Below are positions 18,562 through 26,962 of a DNA stretch of 64,000 nt, piece after piece. The stretch lies in the NCBI GenBank assembly GCA_022969175.1, contig JALJPB010000011.1:46639-110638 (forward strand), given 5' to 3'. The DNA is from Colwellia sp. (GTDB taxonomy: Bacteria; Pseudomonadota; Gammaproteobacteria; Enterobacterales; Alteromonadaceae). A program made the position numbers and the translations under genes. Within the stretch, counting starts at the first letter, position 1, and each line of letters opens with the position of its first letter. The notes beneath the pieces are model-generated. The model had not been told where the DNA came from. It ran no database searches and worked only from the letters and a program-made list of their open reading frames with translations.

Positions 18562-19917
18562 ATGGATAAAGGATTAATGTTAAAAATATTGAATATATTG
18601 CTCTTGGTTTGTGCCCTTATTGGTTGCCAAGAAGATAAACAAGACAATTATATAATCACCATGGATGAACAAGTTTGTCATGATCAATCACTAAGAAATA
18701 TTGCCATGTGGGATTACATGAATGATTGGTATTTATGGAATGATGCCTTAGACCAAAACACGGTACTGAATGATTTTCAATCTGTTGAAGATTTATTGGC
18801 AAACATTAAACAGAAAAATCCGATTGATCGCTACAGCTTTGTTATTTCTAAACAAGAAAGTGACGACATATTTATCAATGCCCAAAACTTTGGTTATGGC
18901 ATGGGAAATAGTGTCGATGAAACCAGTCATGAGCTCATCGTTAATTTTGTTTTTGACCGTAGCAATGCGCAAAAGATAGGGTTAAGTCGTGGTGATCGCA
19001 TTACCGAAATAGCAGGTCAAATTTTAAGTGAAGTATTAACTAAGAGTGATTTTACCTGGTCAGGATTTTGGCACACTATTGATCAAAGCCAGTTAGTTGA
19101 GTTTACTTGGCGTAAACCGGACGGCACTATACTCAGCCAAAAAATGGTACAAAGCGAGGTCACCACCAATACTGTTTTTGCAACTGAAGTGATTGAGTCT
19201 GAGATAGGGAAAATTGGTTATTTAGTTTATAACAGCTTTATTGCTCCTAGCCACAATGACCTCAACCAAGCATTTGCCTATTTTAAAGAGCAAAATGTCG
19301 ATGAGTTTATTGTCGACTTACGCTATAACCATGGTGGTACTTCTGCCATGTCGAACCAATTAGCTAGTCAAATTGGTGGTGATAACGTGTTAGGAAAAAT
19401 TTATAATGCCCCGACCAATAACGCCAATCATGTCAGTGATGTTGAGTTTTTCAATCTCAATAACGCAACACATTATTTAAGCTTATCGAAAGTGGTTTTT
19501 ATCACCAGTGGCGAATCGGCTTCAGCGAGTGAGGTAGTCATTAATGCGTTAAAACCTTATTTAGAGGTAAAATTAGTCGGTCAAAAAACTTATGGTAAGC
19601 CCGTCGGCATGAGAATGTCTCAACTGTGTGATGAAGTTGTTTTTGCTATTACCCATCATAACCATAATGCCGATGGCTATGGTGACTTTTTTGACGGCAT
19701 AGATGTTGATTGCCCGGCAATTGACAATGTTAATGGCGATTGGGGCTCCAGTAATGATGCTATGCTCACTGAGGCGGTATATTTATTAGAAAATGAACGT
19801 TGCTCATCAGCGAGTAAAATAAATAAAAGCCAGAAAAACAAATTGATAACTAAACCATCATATCGCAAATTAATGACCTCTCAGCCTTTTGGTCAACTTT
19901 CTCATGAGAAAAAATAA
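18562..19917 (+). CDS. S41-family C-terminal-processing peptidase, lipoprotein
   Basis: A 451-residue lipoprotein (lipobox ALIGC). It has a small N-terminal helical domain (MWDYMNDWYLWND), a PDZ-like region (about 110-170, with GLSRGDRITEIAG) and an S41 protease domain. The catalytic Ser is probably S321 in SGESASASE, with K346 in TYGKPVG 25 residues later, the spacing known for CtpA-type serine/lysine peptidases. An in-frame ATG at 18577 has AAAGGA close upstream and may be the true start. It overlaps the next lipoprotein gene by one base, so the two are probably co-translated and act together in the periplasm. The substrate is unknown. Confidence 0.88.
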   Translation: MDKGLMLKILNILLLVCALIGCQEDKQDNYIITMDEQVCHDQSLRNIAMWDYMNDWYLWNDALDQNTVLNDFQSVEDLLANIKQKNPIDRYSFVISKQESDDIFINAQNFGYGMGNSVDETSHELIVNFVFDRSNAQKIGLSRGDRITEIAGQILSEVLTKSDFTWSGFWHTIDQSQLVEFTWRKPDGTILSQKMVQSEVTTNTVFATEVIESEIGKIGYLVYNSFIAPSHNDLNQAFAYFKEQNVDEFIVDLRYNHGGTSAMSNQLASQIGGDNVLGKIYNAPTNNANHVSDVEFFNLNNATHYLSLSKVVFITSGESASASEVVINALKPYLEVKLVGQKTYGKPVGMRMSQLCDEVVFAITHHNHNADGYGDFFDGIDVDCPAIDNVNGDWGSSNDAMLTEAVYLLENERCSSASKINKSQKNKLITKPSYRKLMTSQPFGQLSHEKK

Positions 19918-20459
19918 TGAAGTACATTAGCCACGTTTTTATCTTACTTTCTGCTTTACTGATAAGTGCATGCTCGAGTGTGCCATTATCAACCATAGTG
20001 CATTTCTATGATGCTAAGCCGGAAGACTTTTTTCAAGTTGACCCACGAGGTATTACCGTTAAAGTAACGATAAATAGTGCCGCAAATTTTGATCCTTTGG
20101 TGTCGGTAAATTTATCGGCAACCATTGAGAGTGACAGCGTGCAACGAGTATTTATTTTTCCTTTAGAACGATTAAGCTTAGATAAACTTCCTGCTGAAGA
20201 TGGCTATTTTTCTAGTCGACCGCCAATGGATGTTTTTATTTTAAAGTTAAGTGAACAAGCCATTAAAAACCTAGAGTTGATCAATTTTGAAAGAAAATCA
20301 GCTAAGAAACAACGAGGCGGATTATCGGCAGGTGTCAACTTCTCCAAAGGGGTCAATATTGTTGATGAAAACACCGTGCTTTCAATTGGTTTGAAGCTAG
20401 ACGAAACAAGCGACTTTATTATGTTAATAGACAATTGGCATGTCCAAGATGTCCAATAA
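19917..20459 (+). CDS. Uncharacterised lipoprotein
   Basis: A 180-residue protein with a signal peptide and lipobox LISAC (C19), so it is exported and lipid-anchored. The mature part looks like one beta-sandwich-type domain of alternating short strands. I recognise no family. Its start codon overlaps the stop of the S41 peptidase gene (TAATG), so its product probably works with that peptidase, as an adaptor, inhibitor or substrate. Confidence 0.75.
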   Translation: MKYISHVFILLSALLISACSSVPLSTIVHFYDAKPEDFFQVDPRGITVKVTINSAANFDPLVSVNLSATIESDSVQRVFIFPLERLSLDKLPAEDGYFSSRPPMDVFILKLSEQAIKNLELINFERKSAKKQRGGLSAGVNFSKGVNIVDENTVLSIGLKLDETSDFIMLIDNWHVQDVQ

Positions 20460-20778
20460 CTTATTTATTTAACTAACAAACTTTGCTGCATTTAATTCGT
20501 TTTTTAGCTCAAACTAGCGAGCAAAACAAATACCGCTACTCCGATATTTTATCGAGATTTGTTAACAGGAGTATACCTCTACTTTAGCGCAGCCAACTAT
20601 TGATTGAGGGCAAGATGAAATGGTATTTAAAGCTATTGGATAGTATAAAAAAATCTGAACTGTGAACCTGTTTATCTTATTACTATCAAAATATAAATGA
20701 CCACTATAAACTTACAATTTATAACGTAGATTTATTTTAATACTCAAAATAAATTAATGATTTTTAAGGATTGTGAGA
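20460..20778. other. Intergenic stretch before pldA
   Basis: About 320 bases without a long gene. It holds one short ORF with a good ribosome-binding site at 20615-20665 (separate entry) and AT-rich sequence before pldA. I see no convincing sigma-70 pair or terminator. Confidence 0.5.
20615..20665 (+). CDS. Possible 16-residue peptide (DUF805-like N-terminus remnant)
   Basis: ATG preceded by GAGGG with a 4-base gap encodes MKWYLKLLDSIKKSEL. The first residues match the usual start of DUF805 membrane proteins (MKWYLK), but the rest of such a protein is missing. It may be the stump of a deleted gene, or a leader peptide. Evidence is limited to the ribosome-binding site and those residues. Confidence 0.3.
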   Translation: MKWYLKLLDSIKKSEL

Positions 20779-21762
20779 GTGAAGTTCACATTGTTCGCTT
20801 ATGTATTACTGAGTTTTAGTTTTTCTACCTTAGCGAAAAATTCAATATCAGATGAAAGCTCTATCTCGGCTTGTATTGCTGAAGAAAGTCGTACTGCAAG
20901 TGATGATCTCCCGATTGGCGATATCAAAAAAAAATGCCAAGAAATAGTTAAAAATCCACTGACAAAACGTATATTGTTAGAAAAACACGCCTCTTCAAAC
21001 CCCTTTGCGATAATTCCTCACAAACCTAACTACTTACTACCATTAACTTTTTTCAATGCTAACGAAGTGCCTTATCAAGATATTTTACAAGGCTATAGTT
21101 TAGATAATGTTGAAACTAAATTTCAAGTCTCTATGAAGTATGTAATAACCAGAGATATTTTTGTTGAGAATCTAGACATCTATGCCGCATTTACAGCGAC
21201 TAGTTGGTGGCAATCATACAACGATGATATATCCTCTGCGTTTAGAGAAACAAATTATGAACCTGAGTTAATATTCTCATATAAGTCTCCGTGGTCATTT
21301 TTTGGCATGACGGTTAGCAATACCTCCCTATCCTTTAATCATCAATCTAATGGCCAAGCTGGTGAATTATCTCGCAGTTGGAACCGAATTATTGGTGGAG
21401 TTGTTATTGTTGATGATAACTTAATTTGGAATCTCAGAGCTTGGTATCGGATTCCCGAAGAAGAAAAGTCATCCATTGAAGATACCACTGGCGATGACAA
21501 TCCCAATATAGAAGATTATATGGGCTATGGCGAGTTGGGCATATTATGGAAAGTAACTCCCGATCATAACATTGACCTTATGTTTCGCAACAACCTAAAA
21601 AGTGAGAACAAAGGTGCAATTCAACTAGGATGGTCGTTTCCATTATCAAAGCACTTACGAGGTTATGTTGAATACTTTAATGGCTATGGCGAAAGTTTAA
21701 TTTATTATAATGAAAAAGTTTCTCGTATTGGCATTGGTGTTAAGCTTACCGACTGGTTGTGA
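20779..21762 (+). CDS. pldA: Outer-membrane phospholipase A (OMPLA)
   Basis: About 327 residues with a signal peptide (cleavage near LAKNS) and a long N-terminal part before a 12-stranded barrel. The diagnostic motif FNHQSNG carries catalytic H188 and S190, and the Asn of the catalytic triad follows in SRSWNR. The C-terminal strand ends GVKLTDWL. OMPLA hydrolyses phospholipids that reach the outer leaflet and is active as a Ca-bound dimer. Of two in-frame GTG codons, the one at 20779 has AAGGA 8 bases upstream, while the one at 20773 is too close to it. The gene is monocistronic and ends at a hairpin. Confidence 0.93.
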   Translation: MKFTLFAYVLLSFSFSTLAKNSISDESSISACIAEESRTASDDLPIGDIKKKCQEIVKNPLTKRILLEKHASSNPFAIIPHKPNYLLPLTFFNANEVPYQDILQGYSLDNVETKFQVSMKYVITRDIFVENLDIYAAFTATSWWQSYNDDISSAFRETNYEPELIFSYKSPWSFFGMTVSNTSLSFNHQSNGQAGELSRSWNRIIGGVVIVDDNLIWNLRAWYRIPEEEKSSIEDTTGDDNPNIEDYMGYGELGILWKVTPDHNIDLMFRNNLKSENKGAIQLGWSFPLSKHLRGYVEYFNGYGESLIYYNEKVSRIGIGVKLTDWL

Positions 21763-21825
21763 TCCCGTGGGGAGTGCTATGACATATGTTTAGAGCATAA
21801 TCGAATACTCCTATCATCTTTGGAT

Positions 21826-21854
21826 GCTAACAATAGACTATAAATATTGTTAGC
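21826..21854. terminator. Hairpin between convergent pldA and solute-binding gene
   Basis: GCTAACAATA (21826-21835) and TATTGTTAGC (21845-21854) form a perfect 10-bp stem with a 9-base loop, just before the end of the minus-strand gene. It probably ends transcription for one or both genes. No T run is present. Confidence 0.5.
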
Positions 21855-21865
21855 AGCCCAGCCTA

Positions 21866-22648
21866 TTATTTTATTGGAATAAGTTGTTTCCTATCATACT
21901 TTCCAGCTTTAAAGTCATTCAACATTTGTTGGTATCGGCCACTATTTTTTAATTTTTTCATGCCTTCATTAAATTTATCCAAATAATATTGATGACCTTG
22001 TTTATTTTTACTGATAATAAAATGAAGAGTATTTATGCCAAACTCTTTAGGACTATGAGTTAGAAGATCGGCTTCATCGGCAGATAGATTATTTCTTATT
22101 TGAGCATTACCAACAGCGGGATCATTGAGGAATATTTGTATGCGCCCTGCCAATAGTTTTTTATAATTAAATTCATCTTTTGTAACAAACTCAACATCTA
22201 GTGCTTCTATATCAATAGCCCGCGTAAACTCTTCACTATAATTATATTTTGATGTACCGCCTATTTTTATACCTTTCAAATCTTGCAGAGAATCCCAATG
22301 AAAGTTATAACTTTTTAGGTGAAAAAAAACAAAAGAGGTTGTATTGATAGCATCACTAAATAAAAATTCTTTTTTTATATCATCGTCAGGCCACCAACAA
22401 CAAGATGCATCCCAATGTTTGCCATTTTTTGCATATTGAAAAGCACGTTGCCAAGGAAAAAAACCCCACTCGACAGTAACCCCTTCCAATTTAAATGCTT
22501 CAGTGACTATATGAGAATCAAGGCCAAATTGATAACTGTAATTAGATAGGTAGGGTTCCCACTCACCAGTAGTTATCCGAATGGTCTCAGCAAATAAGTT
22601 TGTCGTTAATATCATCCATAATAACGTACAAAGTAAAATCCTCATCAC
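21866..22648 (-). CDS. Periplasmic solute-binding protein (SBP_bac_3 type)
   Basis: A 260-residue protein with a signal peptide (cleavage after NLFA). It has the family-3 solute-binding fold: an ETIRITTGEWEPYLS start, FFPWQRAFQYAKNGK, and a second lobe around KGIKIGGTSKYNYS. No permease or ATPase gene lies nearby. Many marine gammaproteobacteria carry such orphan proteins, which may bind amino acids or other small polar ligands or feed a sensor. The ligand is unknown. Confidence 0.85.
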   Translation of the reverse strand: MMRILLCTLLWMILTTNLFAETIRITTGEWEPYLSNYSYQFGLDSHIVTEAFKLEGVTVEWGFFPWQRAFQYAKNGKHWDASCCWWPDDDIKKEFLFSDAINTTSFVFFHLKSYNFHWDSLQDLKGIKIGGTSKYNYSEEFTRAIDIEALDVEFVTKDEFNYKKLLAGRIQIFLNDPAVGNAQIRNNLSADEADLLTHSPKEFGINTLHFIISKNKQGHQYYLDKFNEGMKKLKNSGRYQQMLNDFKAGKYDRKQLIPIK

Positions 22649-23011
22649 TTTCCTTTTATCTCATTTAATTCACATTTCCAAGCTACATACTAATATATAT
22701 AACCGAGATTGATTTCATTATCTTTCATTAAATAAAAAATATTGACAGAAACTAAAACTCATAAAGTTTTATTGCTGTGCAGAGAGTTTCTTATAATTTT
22801 CATTCACTAAATTTGATTTAACGTTTTTACTTACTAGCTTTCATTTACCCTGCTAGCTAATTTACCGGGGGTGATATCGCCACCCTACCTTATTGAAAAT
22901 AGTTTATAATAATGATTATGATATAAGAGAAAACAAACTAATTATCCATTGATGCCTTGGAACAATCACACAGGTCAATTAACGAATTCGCTGGGATAAA
23001 ATTTTCAAATA
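22649..23011. other. Divergent intergenic region
   Basis: About 360 AT-rich bases between the divergent solute-binding and AraC genes. It contains a candidate promoter for the AraC gene (separate entry) and a short inverted repeat GGGTG(22869-22873)/CACCC(22881-22885). No ORF with a usable ribosome-binding site was seen. Confidence 0.5.
22893..22922 (+). promoter_or_regulatory. Candidate sigma-70 promoter for the AraC-family gene
   Basis: TTGAAA (22893-22898) and TATGAT (22917-22922) lie 18 bases apart, about 90 bases before the start codon. The small GGGTG/CACCC inverted repeat lies just upstream. Call based on sequence match only. Confidence 0.35.
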
Positions 23012-23743
23012 ATGACTAATATTCACTTACCACATTCACTATTAATAGATATTGAATGTGCAAATACCGAAAGCCCTAGTCATAGCCATGATTTCCACCA
23101 ACTTATTTTACCTATTGGTGGTGTATTGGAATTAGAAATTGATGGTGTTTTAGGTAAAATAGATCAAGACTCAATCGCTTTTGCCAGTGCAACTAATAAG
23201 CATGCGTTTTGCGTGGCAGAAGAAAATAGGTTTATTATAGCTAATGTTCCGACGGTTATTGCTGAGACACTCGCAGACTTGCCCGCGTTTATCACACTAT
23301 CGCCCTCGATAAAGAGTTACATTCATTTTATTGCTACTCAGCTAAAATCTCAACCGAGTTCACAGATTAACCAAGAGCCAATATTGATGATGTTATTAGA
23401 TTTAATCACCCAGCAATTAGACACTAGCGGTCAAATTGATAAACGTATTAAATTAGCACGTAACTTCTTAGATGCTCATATCGCAAGCCATGTGACCTTA
23501 ACGCAGGTGGCGATGTCAGCGCATTTAAGTGTGCGGCAGTTATCTCATCTATTTAAGCAAGAATTAGGTTTATCACCCTTGCATTATTTACGCGAACAGC
23601 GGATGAAAAAAGCATTAACGCTGCTCAAACAAACACAGTTATCGATACAAATCGTCGCCGAGACAGTTGGTTATCATAGTTTATCGGCATTTAGTGACAG
23701 GTTCCGCCAGCACTTTGGTAAAAGCCCAAGGCACTTTCGCTAA
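23012..23743 (+). CDS. AraC-family transcriptional regulator
   Basis: A 243-residue regulator with an N-terminal cupin-like sensing domain (residues 1-80, with SHSHDFHQLILPIGG) and a C-terminal pair of HTH motifs (about 145-243, with VTLTQVAMSAHLSVRQLSHLFKQELG and QIVAETVGYHSLSAFSDRFRQHFGKSPRHFR). The cupin motif suggests a small-molecule ligand. Two direct repeats with 21-base period follow directly downstream of the gene, the pattern AraC-type proteins bind, so the GNAT gene next door is a possible target. Confidence 0.92.
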   Translation: MTNIHLPHSLLIDIECANTESPSHSHDFHQLILPIGGVLELEIDGVLGKIDQDSIAFASATNKHAFCVAEENRFIIANVPTVIAETLADLPAFITLSPSIKSYIHFIATQLKSQPSSQINQEPILMMLLDLITQQLDTSGQIDKRIKLARNFLDAHIASHVTLTQVAMSAHLSVRQLSHLFKQELGLSPLHYLREQRMKKALTLLKQTQLSIQIVAETVGYHSLSAFSDRFRQHFGKSPRHFR

Positions 23744-23767
23744 GATGGTACCAAATTGTTATAATTT

Positions 23768-23803
23768 CGCTGTTCAGACAAACAATAACGCTGTTAGGAC
23801 AAA
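23768..23803 (+). promoter_or_regulatory. Direct repeats with 21-base period (possible AraC operator)
   Basis: CGCTGTTCAGACAAA (23768-23782) and CGCTGTTAGGACAAA (23789-23803) match at 13 of 15 positions and are 21 bases apart, two helical turns. They sit between the AraC gene and the GNAT gene, just after a TATAAT at 23760-23765. Confidence 0.5.
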
Positions 23804-23868
23804 GTAACCCTTGTCGTTATTCATTAACATTCATTTTTAAAACGTCCCCTGAAAAGAAGAAATAAAAT

Positions 23869-24372
23869 ATGTTAGAAACTTCTCGATTAATATTAAAGCC
23901 GCTAACTTATCGACAAATGCTGAAATATATTCAGAATGATAATTCTTTAGCCGCTGAGTTAAAGATAAATAAAACCACAATGAAGATTTCACCCTTATTA
24001 AAAGATGCCTTAGAAAAAAGTATTTTGCCGAGTATTGCCGATAAATCGAAAGATTACCTATATTCAACCTTATGGACTGTCATTGATAAGTCTAAAAACA
24101 TTGCCGTGGCCGATGTTTGCTTTCAAGGAGAGCCAAATATAAAGGGTGAAATAGAAATAGGCTATGGCACTTACCAAGAATTTCAGAGCCAAGGTTATAT
24201 GTGTGAAGCAGTTCAGGCGATGATAATATGGGCTAAAAATCAAGGTAAGGTGAGAGCAATTATTGCGGCAACCGATAAAACAAATATTGCCTCCTATAAG
24301 ATTTTAGAAAACAATAATTTTATTAAGGATGGTGAATCAGAAGAACAGTTTAACTGGCGTTTAGTCCTTTAA
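23869..24372 (+). CDS. GNAT-family N-acetyltransferase (RimJ/RimL-like)
   Basis: A 167-residue protein with the start ETSRLILKPL typical of RimJ/RimL-like acetyltransferases. It has acetyl-CoA-binding motif A region YGTYQEFQSQGYMCEAVQAMI and the C-terminal AIIAATDKTNIASYKILENNNF, where the Asn/Tyr residues sit in the usual place. It transfers an acetyl group to an amine, probably a protein or small-molecule N-terminus. The substrate is unknown. It lies downstream of the 21-base-period repeats and may be controlled by the AraC protein. Confidence 0.88.
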   Translation: MLETSRLILKPLTYRQMLKYIQNDNSLAAELKINKTTMKISPLLKDALEKSILPSIADKSKDYLYSTLWTVIDKSKNIAVADVCFQGEPNIKGEIEIGYGTYQEFQSQGYMCEAVQAMIIWAKNQGKVRAIIAATDKTNIASYKILENNNFIKDGESEEQFNWRLVL

Positions 24373-24607
24373 TTAGACTTAGTTATTAAAGTTAGTTATC
24401 TACGTTGGTGAAGCCACAAGGAAGTTAATTCATTAATGTTTTTTAGCATTATAATTATAAATTCATAGTTATAAATGCATAACTATAACTACATAAATCT
24501 CCCCGCTTTGTACTATTAATTTCGTTACATTAACCCCGCGCACTGGTACGATGAGTAAAATGTTTTCTTTCATCTCGATGTGGTTAAGTTTTATTAAGTG
24601 ACTATTA

Positions 24608-25081
24608 ATGAATTTATTGTTTAAAAAATCTTGGGCATTTCGTTTCATGCTCAATGCCTGGCCGCCATTACTGTTTGCCGGTATTCGTATCAAACACCTA
24701 TCAGCTGACTATAAAACGGCCCGTGTTGAGCTAACATTGCGCCCGTGGAATAAAAATGCCGTTGGTACACATTTTGGTGGTTCTTTATTTGCAATGACGG
24801 ACCCTTTTTGTATGTTGATGTTACTTGCACAATTGGGCGATCAATATTTTGTCTGGGATAAATCAGCTGACATTGATTATATAAAGCCAGGTAAAGGTAA
24901 GGTCAGTGCCGATTTTTCTATTAATCAACAGCTCATTGACGACATTATTATTAATACCGCCAATGGTGAAAAATACTTACCTGAAATTCCTGTCTATATC
25001 AAAGATGAACAAGGGGATATTGTCGCTAAAGTAAATCGTACGCTTTATATTCGTCGAAAAAAGCCAAAATCTATGGTCTAG
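24608..25081 (+). CDS. DUF4442 hotdog-fold protein (PaaI-thioesterase-like)
   Basis: A 157-residue protein of the DUF4442 type. It begins with the helix LNAWPPLLFAGIRI and has the hotdog motif WNKNAVGTHFGGSLFAMTD, followed by the SADIDYIKPGKG strand. Hotdog proteins of this type usually hydrolyse or bind acyl-CoA thioesters. No direct evidence for the substrate is visible. The ribosome-binding site is weak. It converges on the threonine aldolase gene. Confidence 0.82.
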   Translation: MNLLFKKSWAFRFMLNAWPPLLFAGIRIKHLSADYKTARVELTLRPWNKNAVGTHFGGSLFAMTDPFCMLMLLAQLGDQYFVWDKSADIDYIKPGKGKVSADFSINQQLIDDIIINTANGEKYLPEIPVYIKDEQGDIVAKVNRTLYIRRKKPKSMV

Positions 25082-25093
25082 TTATAGAGTCTG

Positions 25094-25110
25094 GCTAATA
25101 ATAAATTAGC
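25094..25110. terminator. Short hairpin between convergent genes
   Basis: GCTAAT (25094-25099) and ATTAGC (25105-25110) form a 6-bp stem with a 5-base loop between the convergent hotdog and threonine aldolase genes. It is a weak candidate for a two-way terminator. Confidence 0.35.
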
Positions 25111-25113
25111 TAC

Positions 25114-26124
25114 TTAGATCAAAATTGACAAGTGCTGAATAAAGCGATCAATATCGCTTTTATTGATATCTAAGTGGGTCACTAAGCGCATAGGATTACC
25201 AGCTGATATTAAAACATTTTTATTTTTCAGCTCTTCTGTTACCTTATTAATATCTATCTTGTCGCCTAACTTGGCGTAAACCATATTAGTTTCTACCTCT
25301 GCCAAGTTTACTTCGATACCGGCTAAATTATTGAGTTGCTCAGCAAGATACTTAGCATTTTTATGGTCTTGCTGAAGTTTACTAACATTTTCCGTCAGTG
25401 CTATTTTAGCCGCTGCCGCTAATAAACCGGCTTGGCGCATACCGCCACCTAATACTTTTCTCCACCGTCTTGCTTTAGCGATGAGTTGTGTCGAACCCAG
25501 TAATAATGAACCTATAGGCGCGCCAAGTCCTTTTGAGAGACAAATACTCATTGAATCAAAATGTTGACTTATTTCAATAACATCAACATTTAATGCCACC
25601 GCAGCGTTATAAACCCTAGCGCCATCTAAATGTAGTTTTAACTGATGGTTATCACAAAACTCCCTAGCTTGGGCTAAATAGGCCAAAGGTAATACTTTAC
25701 CAGCGATTGTATTTTCTAAGCTAAGTAAGGTTGTTCTGGCAAAATGAGGGTCTAACGGTTTAATTGCTGCCCGTAGTTTGTCAAACGACAAAGTACCATT
25801 GGCTTCATTTTCTATCGGCTGCGGTTGGATAGAACCTAAAACCGCGGCACCACCACCTTCAAATTTATAATTATGAGCTTGTTGACCACACAAATATTCA
25901 TCACCACGTTCACAATGGCCCATTAAGGCTAATAAATTTGCTTGAGTACCAGAGCTACAAAATATAGCGTCAGAAAAACCATGTCGCTGAGCCGCCCATT
26001 TTTCTAAGTCGTTTACGGTCGGATCATCACCATAAACATCATCACCAACTTCTGCTTGTGCAATAGCCTGTCGCATTGCTTCACTGGGCCTAGTTACTGT
26101 GTCTGAACGCAAATCAATCATCAA
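25114..26124 (-). CDS. ltaE: Low-specificity L-threonine aldolase
   Basis: A 336-residue PLP enzyme of fold type I. The start IDLRSDTVTRPSEAMRQA, the GDDVYGDDPTVNDLE motif, LHLDGARVYNAA (PLP-ring Asp) and SICLSKGLGAPIG (Schiff-base lysine K198) are all typical of LtaE. It cleaves threonine or allo-threonine to glycine and acetaldehyde. It is on the minus strand with the GST gene upstream, and a tandem 10-base repeat lies between the two. Confidence 0.94.
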   Translation of the reverse strand: MMIDLRSDTVTRPSEAMRQAIAQAEVGDDVYGDDPTVNDLEKWAAQRHGFSDAIFCSSGTQANLLALMGHCERGDEYLCGQQAHNYKFEGGGAAVLGSIQPQPIENEANGTLSFDKLRAAIKPLDPHFARTTLLSLENTIAGKVLPLAYLAQAREFCDNHQLKLHLDGARVYNAAVALNVDVIEISQHFDSMSICLSKGLGAPIGSLLLGSTQLIAKARRWRKVLGGGMRQAGLLAAAAKIALTENVSKLQQDHKNAKYLAEQLNNLAGIEVNLAEVETNMVYAKLGDKIDINKVTEELKNKNVLISAGNPMRLVTHLDINKSDIDRFIQHLSILI

Positions 26125-26160
26125 TGATCCTTAGTAGTATAAGTGTTAATAAATGGAATT

Positions 26161-26195
26161 TAGCTTAAATTAGCTTAAATTAGTTTAATTTAGCT
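26161..26195. repeat. Tandem 10-base repeat near the GST stop codon
   Basis: TAGCTTAAAT occurs twice at 26161-26180, followed by degenerate copies (TAGTTTAATT, TAGCTTGAGT) that run through the GST stop codon. It looks like slippage-prone sequence with no visible function. Confidence 0.6.
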
Positions 26196-26801
26196 TGAGT
26201 AATACTCGGCAATTGCAGACGTTTGTGCTACCCGTTGCATGTGTTCATTTAACTTTGGCGCAATATCGGCCACTAACGTGCGAGGTACATGATCTAAGTG
26301 TCCTGAGTTCAATGAGCGGATCCAAACAAAAACTTTTAAATCAGCTATAGTCATGCGGCTCTCAATAAAATATTCACCGCCTTGTTCGACTAATCGTTCT
26401 TGTGTCCATTTAAGGTACTGAGTTAGAGGGCCGTCAACTAATGCTTCTCTGGCAAGTTTTTGTTTCTCTGCTGACAAGCCAAATGTCTGAACAATTTTAT
26501 CGGTCACCGCTTCAATGCCATCCATAATTTCATCACACAATAACGCCTGATAGTCATTTTCAGGATAGAGTCCCGCCATTTTGCCAACAAATCGATTGAT
26601 GGCATTATTTTGTGTCACTTGTCGACCATCTACAGTTAATGTTGGTACTTGTTTTAAAGGGGTTTGTTCTTTGATTTTATTAAAGTCTGCAAAAGGAAAT
26701 CTAAAGTCTTCAAATTCTATACCGGCCAAAGTCATGGCAAGACGTGCTGGCTCACCGCGGCCACCGGGGAAATCAAAATAAGTTAGGGTTAATTTATACA
26801 T
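26190..26801 (-). CDS. Glutathione S-transferase family protein
   Basis: A 203-residue GST with an N-terminal thioredoxin-like domain. The start KLTLTYFDFPGGRGEPARLAM contains the Tyr near residue 8 and the GRGEPAR segment typical of sigma-class-like GSTs, with VPTLTVDGRQVTQNNAINRFVGK as the glutathione site. The C-terminal helical domain follows. It conjugates or reduces electrophiles with glutathione, with an unknown substrate. Minus strand, upstream of the aldolase gene. Confidence 0.9.
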   Translation of the reverse strand: MYKLTLTYFDFPGGRGEPARLAMTLAGIEFEDFRFPFADFNKIKEQTPLKQVPTLTVDGRQVTQNNAINRFVGKMAGLYPENDYQALLCDEIMDGIEAVTDKIVQTFGLSAEKQKLAREALVDGPLTQYLKWTQERLVEQGGEYFIESRMTIADLKVFVWIRSLNSGHLDHVPRTLVADIAPKLNEHMQRVAQTSAIAEYYSS

Positions 26802-26962
26802 GCTCCTAGTTCCTTATAATAAAAGTGTTTCATTGCTCACTTTAAATAGCTTGGGGCAAAAGCACTTAAAACCAAGTAGAAATTACTGATGGACACTGGT
26901 GATTTATTCGAAGGTTGAGTAGAGTAAATTCTTCAATGTGTTGCCAAATCAATGATGAGTTT

